Assembly: GCA_021399445.1 (NCBI GenBank)
Contig: JAJTUQ010000005.1
Coordinates: 1,116,001 to 1,180,000 of the forward strand
Direction of reading: 5' to 3'
DNA length: 64,000 bases
Origin: Xylogone sp. PMI_703
Taxonomy: Eukaryota; Ascomycota; Leotiomycetes
Shown one piece after another: positions 1 to 10,161 of this stretch. The position numbers were made by a program, and so were the translations under genes. Within the stretch, counting starts at the first letter, position 1, and each line of letters opens with the position of its first letter. Under the pieces are notes generated by a model. The model searched no databases, had not been told where the DNA came from, and saw nothing but the letters and a program-made list of their open reading frames with translations.

Positions 1-473
1 TGTATGGATGTTGCATCCGTTTAGTGGGCGTCTGGGGAACAAGTCTATCAAAAGACTATCAAGAGCCTATCAGCTGTCTTTCTTGAAATGTCACTAAATT
101 ATAGTGGCTAGTGTAATGTTGTCGCTAGGCAATCATGTCTTGTGGCATTGCAGTTTTACTTTATGAGATTATTGCCATGGTTAAACAGTCTTCTTTGTTT
201 CAAGTTCAACAACGCTTTTTCGATTGTTTGAATCAACAAAGACACTGCTTGTAGCTACAATACAACGGACCTAAGGAGGGACAAAGGGGAAGTTTCCTAT
301 TTTGCTCGAACTCCCATTTCAAGTTTCTTCAGGGAGCTTCCAGATTCTTTAGTCAGCTGTGTTCTTATAACGTCTCTATATCTGCTGCAAATTTGTCGAC
401 TCAACCTAACGATATTGAAGTCTGCTAAAGCAACAGCGTCTTGCGAACCCACTGGATCATATTGCCTTTCGCC
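1..473. other. Left-edge sequence without a supported gene
   Basis: No convincing coding frame is visible. The stretch is AT-rich and probably holds the promoter and 5' leader of the RRM-protein gene that starts at 474. The only reading frame crossing it on the minus strand overlaps that gene and is a shadow. Confidence 0.5.
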
Positions 474-2114
474 ATGCAACACCAACCATTCACACACAAG
501 GTTCAACAAATACTACCTTCTCCTGCTTTATCATTAAGTAGTGGGGGACGTAGTCAGGATAGCTTTGAACGGCTCGTACTTAGACATATTCGTGAAGATC
601 TCAATGATGCGCACAGAAATTCGAGTTATCATCCGATATACGAGTCCTCTCCTGAATTCGGGAGCCCATCATCGAGATATCGTTTAGGGGTTCATGCTCA
701 AGCTTTGTCTCCCGCACCAACTACCAGTAATGTTGCTAGTACTGTTAATAGAGACGAAAGCCAGCTTTTTCACAGCGACGAATATCAAGCTGCAGTCTAT
801 GATCTGGAAAATAGTCATCATATACGCCATGTTCAGGAGCTCCTAGAAGATAAAGTAGAGGCAGGAACCTCATTAAGTAAGCTTTTGTCTATCCCAGTTT
901 GGCTGCCAAGAAATCTCTATTTCCTCTCATAGTGACCCATTACTGTACTAATTTTGATAATCATCAATACAGATAATCAAATTCAGCTTAAATCAAGTTA
1001 TAGCAGCTCTCCTAAAAGGACATTGTATCCATCCTGCTATGATGCATTCGGTAGTTTTATACTGACTAACCCAAGAACGGATGACTTTGTCAAGTCTGCA
1101 TTCCAAGCACAAGAAATTCGTAAGTCCAATATTATATCTTACTCTACGCGGTGCTAACGTTGTATAGACTCTCCAATCACCAAGGCAACATACCAGCAAC
1201 AATTACATACAACTCCAGAAAGGAAGGGCGCCGCCAACCCTGTCTCAGAATTTTACTTATCCGGCAACACAGTTGTTACCTCACCAACTCTCACATCAAG
1301 ATCCGGTCTCAACAAATCCACTGTTCGTGATGAAGATGTTTCCAGAATAGCAGCAGAAGTTTTTGCCAGGCAAGAACAGCTCACTGCAGCACATGGAGGT
1401 GGCCCTCGTAGGAAGTTTCGACCGTCCCATACAGCCTTGCTCGAACAAGGTCTAGCACCAGAACTTCAGACTCAACGAGCCATATTATCACAAGAATTGA
1501 TTGGTCACACCAATTATGCTGGTGATATTACAAACGAGAGAAATCGAAGTGCCGATATTCCGGATAATCAGAACTGCTCCTTGTGGGTCCTTGGACTTCC
1601 TTCTGATGTAACTTACACTTGTCTACTTGGAGCCATTCGCAACGTGGGCAAAATATACGCAACAGTGATCAATCCCCCAGTTGGAAAGCACCCAACCGCC
1701 GCAGCTAAAATCGTTCTCTTCAGCCGTGCTGATGCTGAACGTCTCAAAGCGCTTGCAGATTCTGGTAATTTTATAGTGATGGGCCACGTTATTCGAGATA
1801 TTCGCTGGAACAAGATAAAAGTCCCTGCTCACATCTACACTGAGGAATCGCGAGTCGTCAAAATCACTGGAGAAGATAGATTCATGGATGTTAATATCCT
1901 TCAAGAATTGTTCCGTCAACGGTTCACGTACGACATTGACAAGATCGTTGAAGTACCGTGCCTATTCCCAGGATGCAGATCGCAGGAATGGCATTTTGGC
2001 TCGTTGCGTTGCCAAGCACTTAATGCGTACCTCTTTATCACTCGGGAGCTCGACAGCACTTATCAGATCGAATATGCTCCAGATCCTTGCCAGGGACCAC
2101 CATCTCCAAAATAA
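474..2114 (+). CDS. RRM-type RNA-binding protein
   Basis: Three exons, 474-876, 973-1119 and 1168-2114, give about 498 residues. Intron 1 has donor GTAAGC, branch TACTAAT and acceptor TACAG. Intron 2 has GTAAGT, branch GCTAAC and TATAG. All phases agree, and the open frames before and after each intron join cleanly. The first half is Ser/Thr/Gln-rich and probably disordered. An RRM-like fold lies at about residues 320-400, with an RNP2-like LWVLGL and the usual length and hydrophobic pattern; the RNP1 strand (around AAAKIVLF) is degenerate, so RNA contact may be weak or protein-mediated. The 474 ATG is the first in frame. Such proteins act in mRNA processing or translation, but no specific target can be read from the sequence. 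It converges on the exchanger gene downstream. Confidence 0.8.
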
Positions 2115-2866
2115 CTCTTGGGCGTTATCGGTTCCTGTGAGCTTGATTACTATGAATGGATGGATGGGTGAATGGATGAGCTTCTCCAATAATGATCTGG
2201 TACCACAGTTGGAGATCACGAAATTTAGGGAATAACATGGAGGGAGATGTTTTTGTTGTTCATGTCACCTCTTTTATCTCATTTCTTGGATTGAGAAGAA
2301 TAAAACGCATACATCAATCATAACAGGATGTTGAAATGGAGATGAATGGATTTCCCCCTCTTTGATGGTTTATTAATGAAATACTTGAATTGGTTTCATG
2401 GACTAGAATAGATAAATTTCATGGGATTTTCCTCCACTATTAGACAAAGTAAACGAAATTACTGTGAATGAATTCCCCCTGATCAAAAAACGAGCGTAAA
2501 AGGGTTCTACTCATTCAACATCGCACATTTATAGAGCAAGTAAAGCTATCTTATTTCCTAGTTTTGCTTCTCTATAGTCATGTGAGAGTTTGACGTAATG
2601 TTAAAAAAAATCTTCTAATTGAACTCGGTTGTATGGCTCAATATAGTCCCTAATACCCGCTATGCAAGAAAAACCGTGAGGTAAAATAGGAAAAAGCGAT
2701 GTAAAGTCTGACTTGCTTTTTTGCAATGAACTCCTGACCCACCAGAAACAACCCTCAGTAGCAAAATACTCAAAACAAGTGAAATGATAGGTGTAAGGAT
2801 CAGCGATAAGCTACTACCACGAGGATAATGTTATCCATTAAACAAGGGGAGAGAATATTTCTATCC
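2115..2866. other. Convergent intergenic region
   Basis: This is AT-rich sequence between two convergently transcribed genes, the RRM gene on plus and the exchanger on minus. It should hold both 3' untranslated regions and polyadenylation signals. No open frame with coding character was seen. Confidence 0.6.
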
Positions 2867-4421
2867 TCACAACATCATCCTGACAAGACGGGCTGCAGCT
2901 TCTACTGCCGCCTCGCCAGCACCGCTCTCTGTTCCGTTGATACCTTCACCACCGTCCTCGCTACCCTCTACGGGGTTAGGATAATACCAAGCCGCAACAG
3001 CAATGTTAACGTAGACGATAACACATAATGCACCCTCGAGGTAATTGCTCTTCTGGTCCTTCAAGAAATTGCCTACCACAATAATAGTCAAGATCAGAAT
3101 AACGATGTTGAAGAGCTCGAAGTTGAGGTCCATCGCCTTATCCAGACCCCAACCTACGATGACAACAAGCGGGCCGTTGAAGAGCGATGTCTGGATCGTA
3201 GCGCCTAGAACGTGCGCAAGCGCGAAATTCATTTGGTTGTCCCAGGCTTCGTCGATGGCTGTGAGATGTTCGGCTGCCTTTTCCACAAGCGGGACGAGGA
3301 TTAGACCAAGAAAGCTGTCTGACACTCCGTGAGAAATAATGTGAGGGATTGCCTTGACAAGGTTGATGGCTATAATCGTTACGAGAGCGATTGAGATGGT
3401 AAGGGCGATGGCACATTCTGTGAAGGTGAGCTTGTCCTTTTTCAAATCGATATGACGGTCTTCGTCGCGTAGCTCGTCAAGTTCAAGAATTTCGTCAAAA
3501 ATACCGTGGTGGGTGCGCATCTGAAACCAGACGTAGGTTGCAAATGCTATGATAAGCAGGACGGAGGTAATTCGTGAGATGTGAAGCACTTTGTCGTCAA
3601 GTGATTCGGCAGTCAAGCGGGTATCACTTTGTAATGCCAGGTAAAATGCAGTAGGGACAACTATTCCAAGGCCACTGTTTGTTGATATGTTAGCAAAACA
3701 GGGTCGTCTAAATAAGCAGAATCGATCTAGGATCCTGAATGTAAACTACTTACGCTGTTAAGAGAAGACCATTTCCAACCTCACTAATGATCTCATTGAA
3801 TTGTTGCTCCTCACGTCTCATACCACCGGCGAAGAAGCACAATCCCAGACACAGTAACTGTGTGGCCAGAACGGAGCCCAATATAGCAGCCTTGATAACC
3901 TCAAATTCGTTGTTGTTTAACAACACCATGAAAAGGATGATTTCGACCACAGAACCTAATGTAGTCTCCAATAATACTCCGAACACCTTGGGTAACTTCC
4001 TAGCCAACTCCTGACCCGCAAATCCGATCAAGTTGGCGCAGGGAACCATAGCGATGTAATTAAGAGTGAAGCTCGCAATGTGCCATTCTGGCCGAGCATA
4101 ACGGACCGCAATTGCTGCTGGGACCACTGGCCAGAGTATATTGACCATCATGGAGATCTTGCTGGTCGATTTACCGACAATCCGGAAAAAGTGCCCCGGG
4201 TGAAAACCCTGCCTACCACTTTCGCCCTCGGGTTTGATTCCTTTGGTAACCTTGTGTCCATTGTGGTTGAAAGTTGGTAAGATGCCGTGGTGGTGGTGGC
4301 CGGCCTCCTTGGCAGGCTTTTCTGATGAGGAAGATGCCTCCGTTGCTGTCTGGACCGTTGCTGGATTGCCCTGCTCTGCCGCTTCGGCACCCGCGGTGGA
4401 GCGCAATCGATGGAGACTCAT
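2867..4421 (-). CDS. Divergent CAX-type Ca2+/H+ exchanger (vacuolar type)
   Basis: Two exons, 4421-3754 and 3674-2867, are joined across an intron with donor GTAAGT, branch GCTAAC and acceptor ACAG; the product is about 491 residues. The ATG at 4421 is the first in frame. A polar, His-rich N-terminus (four consecutive His near residue 45) precedes about eleven hydrophobic segments in two halves. An acidic central loop around residues 280-300 (rich in Asp/Glu) separates the halves, as in CAX/VCX exchangers that load Ca2+ into vacuoles against protons. The c-1 helix reads GSVVE at about 156-160 and the c-2 helix EKAAEH at about 354-359. Family members normally have GN-x-x-E in both, so the glutamates are kept but both asparagines are lost. 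It is therefore a divergent member whose ion selectivity cannot be assumed. The C-terminus is Gly/Glu/Ala-rich. Confidence 0.88.
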
Positions 4422-5816
4422 GATGCTAATCAACTGTAACTGAGAGAGAAGGGAAAAGTGAACTGGTATGCGCTGGTGAGAGATTCACAGAGAGGGAGCT
4501 CTGGCCTCGGTCTATCTGTTTCGATGAGAGAAAGCAACTGGTTTTCAGAGATCCACCACTCGGAAGTTGCCTCTGGGGAAGAAGTTATGGTGACAACGAT
4601 AAACGACAATAACGGCAACGAAAACCTACCCAACTGCCACAGCGCCCTTAGAAGAGAAAATATAATAAAAGTGAACGTTTGTTTTTACGAAGATCTGCTG
4701 TGGCATTCAGGATTCAGCTGAAATGCTGACAACAAAGCCCGCCAAGTCGCTTGGTACTGACGTCTCAAACCGCAGCCATTGGCGAAACTCGCGCACTTGC
4801 AGATGAGCCCAGGCCACTCGGCGCCTGTGGGGCATCGCATCGTTCAGAGCGCCCATGCCTGCGATCCCCCAACCGGCGAAGGAAAGTCCGCTGTGCAGAA
4901 ACCGGCGTCACGTCTGGCATTGCCTACTCCGTACTGTAGCCGGAGGGAGGAAACCGGGGAACATTCGAAAAGCGTCTACAGCGTCTGTCTCGCCAAGCTC
5001 TACCACCTGAGACCTAGCCGCTCAGGGGTTTCTCTCCCGCTTGGTGCGGGCCGTCCTAGTGCCAAAATAGTGCAACTAGCAGCGCTAAGCGTCTATTCGA
5101 GGCGCAATCTCCTCTTGTTAGCAGGTGAGAAATGCCCGAGTTACGATACTGTTTGGAGACGATAAGGGGGCTGTAGACGTTGTGCTGACGCAAACATGTT
5201 GTTTCTCGGCCCCAAGCCTTATGATTGCTTTGGTGGCGCCAGATGGGCAAGCAGATCGCTGTTCCAACTCACCACCGGCGCGGATTCGTGCATAAAATGA
5301 GGGCCCTTGGCAGTGTCGCCAAGAGGTCCCAAGCTTTTCTTTTTGTCTAGAGAGAAACCAATTTCCTGTTTGTACGGAGTACGAGGAATGGAGTACAGTA
5401 CGTCAGAATTGGGATACGAATTCGGCAGTGACCAGAGGCTAACTCCGCGACTCCACCAGCATAGCCACGCTGCAAATTACCGCGCAACTGTTCACAAGTG
5501 CACTGGTTGGCCAATACATGTAGGGAGAGTTATCCAGCATGAGTGTCTCAACGTCTCACAACGTTATGCCGATGCCCCTGAATCGGTTCGTTCTTAGGCT
5601 GAATTTTATTGGAGGAGATCGGTTTCTCGGATTGTTCATTACCACGACTTCACATCTCTACGCTCCGTATGGACGGAAGCTTGAATATTGTAGAAGACCC
5701 TCTCGTAGCTAGAACCATCGGTCCGAAGAATATGTGTTGTATTTAAATCATCCTGCTCCATAAGAAAAAGCCAATGGCCTCCTTGGAGAAAAGAGCTATA
5801 TGGAATGCGTAGGAGT
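4422..5816. other. Exchanger promoter region, gene-free
   Basis: This is about 1.4 kb between the exchanger (reading leftwards) and the 3' end of the GNAT gene. Several overlapping small frames are open but lack recognisable domains and are probably chance. Pyrimidine/purine-rich tracts lie directly upstream of the exchanger start. The stretch contains two TACTCCGTA motifs (4925, and the reverse complement at 5372) and one Crz1-like site at 5099. Confidence 0.5.
5099..5106 (+). promoter_or_regulatory. Possible calcineurin-Crz1 response element
   Basis: The octamer GAGGCGCA matches the yeast Crz1 (CDRE) consensus GNGGC(G/T)CA exactly. It lies about 680 bp upstream of the exchanger start, a gene family that is calcineurin-Crz1 controlled in yeast. 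A single degenerate 8-mer can occur by chance, so this is suggestive only. Confidence 0.25.
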
Positions 5817-6554
5817 CTACTTCAAGTGTTTGTAGAAGAGAACAGAGCCCTTGAGCGTACCGTCCGGTGATACTGAATGATTCGGTATTGTACCTAGCTG
5901 AAGTTTCACAAGGTTCGTCAGGCCATGATATCCTAGAGCATACAAAAGGAGACTCAAGAGGAATATAAATCAAACCCACCTCAATATATCCCCACTTAGG
6001 ATACATAGATTCAGCAGGGCCCCCTTCCACAGCATCTAAAACCTAAAAAAGCAAACCACCAAATCAGCCCTACGTTTCACTTGGAACAAGAATAACAAAA
6101 CGTGAAAAGACAAGAGTAAAAAAGCAGGAAAAGCAGAAAAAGAACAAGGACCACAAACCAACAATGTCTTCCCATTCTCCATTGCAGCCCCTTCCAATCT
6201 CTCCATCATCCTCCTCGCAATCCCCAGTCTCCGATACCTCAGACTAACCAGCAACTTCTCCACGTAGCCCCTGAACGGCACCGTCTGCGTGGAATGCATA
6301 TCAAGCGAGACGCACCCCGCGAGATCCTCCTCGCCCGTGCTGGGATCCGACACCGTCTGGATGACGATGAGACGGAGCCCGTCGGTGCATTCTTTGAATC
6401 GATCGGACCACCAGTTGCTCATCACGGCGGAGTCGAGGGGAGGAACGAAGGTGGCGATTGCGTTGTCGTTGGTGATGCATTCGCTGTGGATTCTGACGAA
6501 GGAGGGCAGGAGGTGGGAGTGTGTTGAGGGATTGAAGACGACTGGAGGGTGCAT
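5817..6554 (-). CDS. GNAT-family N-acetyltransferase
   Basis: Three exons, 6554-6159, 6042-5980 and 5897-5817, all joined in phase 0, give about 179 residues, a normal length for a single GNAT domain. Intron 1 has donor GTTTGT and acceptor TTTTAG; intron 2 has donor GTGGGT and acceptor TTCAG. The acetyl-CoA binding motif A is visible near residues 108-118, where RRLGIA fits (Q/R)xxGx(G/A). The last two exons carry the family's C-terminal pattern, YPKWGY followed by GTIPNHSVSPDG and an LFYK-type strand. Without the second splice the frame runs into unrelated sequence, which supports the intron. The substrate is unknown; relatives in fungi are often annotated as drug or small-molecule acetyltransferases. 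Confidence 0.83.
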
Positions 6555-7533
6555 TATGATATAGAAATAGAGATTGTGACACGAAGTATATATGTTTCTT
6601 ATGGTATTCTAAAGCTGGTTTGTCTAAGAGAGCTAGTCTTCCAAAATTCTACAGAAAGGAGGCAGCGAAAGAAGAGGAAAAGGGGGGGGGGAGAAAGAAA
6701 GGAAATCTCTTGCATAAATATATATTCCCAATATCAACTAATTGAAGACTTATTGTCCTAGGGACTTCTCACCATCATCTAATACCATACGCCCTCCCTT
6801 CAACTTTACCAAACCGACTAACGCCGCAACCCCGAGGGCCCTTTCTGCCTGGAAATTGCGGGTCCATACCTCGAAGCCTTAGGAAGACTTCGGAATAGTT
6901 CGTTCTTGACATTATGAGCTTCTTTGCAGTAAACCACCGCGAGAAGGAGGGGAAAGAAATCTGCTCAAAGATGCGCCCGACCTCCAGAAATCGGTGATAT
7001 ATCGCGTCGGAGTTGTACGCGAGAAGAACGCGGAGTCAGCTGAGCGAATTTACTCCGTAATTGGAATGCCGCTGCTGTGCCGTCGTTGCCAATAAATGCC
7101 GGCGGGGTTGATTGGTCTGAATGGCTTTCTCTGCTCTCGCTGTTGCAGGGCCTTACTCCGTAGGCAGAGAATTATGTTTTACTCCGTGGGGTCCCCATGG
7201 AGTTCCCATGGTGCAGAGCTGGGAAGTAGTGTTTGGGGAGAATGATGGCTCAGGCCGAGCCACTCAAATGATACTGACAAAAGACATGGTGATACTTTTC
7301 AGACTCACTTCAGATCTTAACGGACTCTAGACATCGTATGCTCTCGTATTAAGATCAAGAACCAAAATTTCCTTTGCTCCTTTCTTAGACGCAAGTTCCT
7401 CAGGTCTGATACAAAACCAACACAACGCCAAAAACACTAGAGAAACAACAAGGGAAAACAAAGGAAATTTTTGGGCAAGAATGAAGAAATAGCTTGCCCT
7501 TATTACTATATAATACACAGAGGAATTCCCTTT
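6555..7533. other. Intergenic region with TACTCCGTA motifs
   Basis: No gene is supported. It starts with the GNAT gene's promoter, which includes a short poly-G run near 6682-6692. The 9-mer TACTCCGTA occurs at 7051 and 7154, with a near-match around 7180. The part near 7330-7530 should contain the 3' region of the disulfide isomerase gene. Confidence 0.5.
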
Positions 7534-9827
7534 TTAATCAACCTTCCCGTTGGTATTGCTTCCCAGTAAAACATCCTTCTCATCCAGCCTGAAGAAGCCG
7601 CCCCGGCTTCTCCGCATCCGTCTTCGTAAGAATGACGATGCTCCAAAAACGATAGCAATGATCCCTCCTATCGATAGCCATGGATGTCGGGATATAGTAC
7701 CTCTCAGGTGGAAGAAGAACTTCTCGAAACTGCCAATGGTAGACTTGGGCTTGATCTTGGGCGGCGAGATGACCACCTTGGGAATAGTATCAAGGATGGA
7801 CGTTCGCGACGGAGTGATGTGGTTTCCAGTGATGGTGGTATCCCAGTACTGTCGATTCTGCTGATAGTTAGCTATCGTTCAATATAAACTGAGATGTGGT
7901 GTCCTCTTACATCTTCATCATTGATGATGACCCTGTCACCATCCTTAACCTCGATACCGTAAGTCGTTCGGATCCATCGCTCCCAGAAGACCCCGTCCAC
8001 CCAAGCAAAGGCTACTTGCCTTCTATCCGATCTGTCCATATTGATCCGAATGCTCTTTGCAGCCCGAATAGCCCGTTGATCATTCCGGTCTTCAGCTTCT
8101 TCGAGCCTAAGCTGCTTTGCATCTCGAAGCTCTTGACGCTCAAGCTGAAACATCTGGGTCTCCTTATCCATCCACTCTAAAGCAGCGCTCTTGAACTCCT
8201 TCTGTGCTTGCGCAAAGTCGTCTGGTCGGTCATGGGTAAGAATGCCGAGTACTACTAACTTTCCATCCATAATTTCTCTGGCATTCGATGCGGTCAATTC
8301 TGGTACAATAGGTAGCCATACAGACTGCATCCAGTGGAGCACTTTGTGAGTATCACGCATATCGTAAGGGGCAAGAGCAGTGAAGTAGGTCGGTCTCCCG
8401 TCTCTAGAGACTAGCAGTCTGGGCCATGTCGTGATCTTGAATCGATCCACAAGTGTTGCGCTGTTCGTTTTTACCAATTTTGCATGACCGATTAAACTTA
8501 GCGTTAACCTCTCCAAGGCCTGGAAATCCTCAGTTGTTGTGGCGTGGTCATAGAAGTAAACAAAGATTACATCTTCCTTCTCTTCCAACTCTTGAAACTG
8601 AACCGCATCAACGTCCCTTACACCACTTCCAAGATCAATTGCTTTTTCCGCGTATGAAATGAGATCTCCTAGACCCCGGAGGCCCTCATACTCAACACGT
8701 TCACCTCCACGGAAGAACAGAATCGTGGGATAGGCTCGGACACGAACATCTTTACAGAGCGCTTTCTCAACTTCACAGTTGACCTCGCCAACGTTGAGTC
8801 TCCCTTTCATTTCCTTTCCAAGCTGCACCCAATTAGGTGCCAATGCCTGGCAATGGCCGCACCAAGGCGCATAGAACTTCACGAACCAAGGTTCTTGAGT
8901 CATTGTAACGAGATCCTGAAAACTTTCCGCAGTAAGGCTAATCGACTGGCCTAGAGCATTCGGAGTCTTCGGAGTCTTTGTAGCCTTTGCGGGCTTATCC
9001 TGGACTCTGGTGGCTTTAAGGGGCTCTGGTTTCTTCTCTTTGTTTTTGGCCTCGCCATCTTTAGCATCCTTCTCCTGTGTTCCCTTCTCCGATTTCCCTT
9101 CTTTATCTTCGGAGGTAGTTGTTGATTTCTTCTCTCCCTTGTCGAAATCAGGGGAGGTCGACGCTTTAACAGCTGGCAAATTAGGACCACCAACTGGTCG
9201 AGAACCTGGCCGAATCATTTCTAGATTTTCCTCGAGAAATTCGCTTAATCCTTCCAGAGTCTTCATGCCATCAAACCGCTTTAATTCCTTGCCATCCTTA
9301 TACAGTACGAAAGTGGGCCAAGATCCAACGCCATTTTTCTCACATGCTGTACCAAATGCAAGGCAATTCAAAGATCCAAAGTGAAGATTGTAGAAAGCAG
9401 TAAAGGAATTGAGTGTTGTCGATGAACTATCGGCAGATTTTTCTGTTGGAACAGGTTTCGATGTGTAGTAATACTCATAAAGCGTTTGCCAGGTGGGGGC
9501 GATATGAACACAATGAGGGCAGGAGGGACTACAATGGCATGTAAGCATGGAAGGTATTTATATCATCCGGCAGTCCTAGAATACTTACGAGTGATGCTTC
9601 ACAAACCAATAACCGTCCTTGATAGTTTCATTGAAACTATCACCAAATATATCTGGGATAGGAGGGACCTTAACTCCATTGAATATTGTTGATTCATCGT
9701 CAAAATCTTCAGCTGCTACTACCTTGTCCTCCTTGGCCTTATCTCCATTCGATGGCTTTTCACTTGGAGCGCCAACCGCCACTGAAGTCAAAAGAGTGAC
9801 TATTAAAGAAATCGGAAGTAGACGCAT
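7534..9827 (-). CDS. ER-membrane protein disulfide isomerase, Eps1-like
   Basis: Three exons, 9827-9589, 9528-7911 and 7857-7534, give about 726 residues. Intron donors are GTAAGT and GTAAGA, and acceptors TTGTAG and CAGCAG. Residues 1-20 form a signal peptide (hydrophobic, ending VAVGA). A first thioredoxin domain has the active site CPHC at 83-86. A Lys/Glu-rich linker of about 80 residues follows, then a second thioredoxin domain with the classical CGHC at 303-306. A long region follows, and a single transmembrane helix at about 679-696 is trailed by a basic Arg-rich stretch. CPHC plus a C-terminal anchor resembles yeast Eps1, a membrane PDI involved in ER quality control. It catalyses disulfide formation or isomerisation in the ER lumen. 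It is divergently arranged with TDP1. The Eps1 assignment is by architecture, not alignment. Confidence 0.88.
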
Positions 9828-10161
9828 CTTGAGGTCTGCTTATCAAATTAAAATAGGTTGTTGATGCTGTAAAAGGCGGCGCATCCGCCGAAAACCTAGT
9901 AGGCAGACAGTCGCAGTAAGGTATAAGAAACAAACAAGATTGGGTATGATACACAGGATATGAAATCAGTCAAATAAAAGCCCCGGGCGTTGATTGCTCA
10001 GGAGTGAGCACTGCAGAATAGGGACACGATCGTTTATCGATTTCGCGGAGTTCCCAAGGCGGAAGGTTTCTTAGCGCCAAGCCTCCCGCCTCCTGTCTTA
10101 GGTCATCAAGGGATCTTGCACGTGACCTTCATCGACTCCCTCAACATACTACCCTCTAGCC
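9828..10161. promoter_or_regulatory. Shared promoter of the disulfide isomerase and TDP1
   Basis: The two start codons face away from each other across 334 bp. The whole spacer must hold both core promoters and leaders. No clear TATA box was picked out; a CACGTG core occurs around 10118-10124. Confidence 0.5.

Noticed and set aside
4779..5165. Overlapping plus-strand frames in the exchanger promoter
   Set aside because: Compositionally biased, in a GC-richer spacer, with no recognisable motifs; treated as chance.
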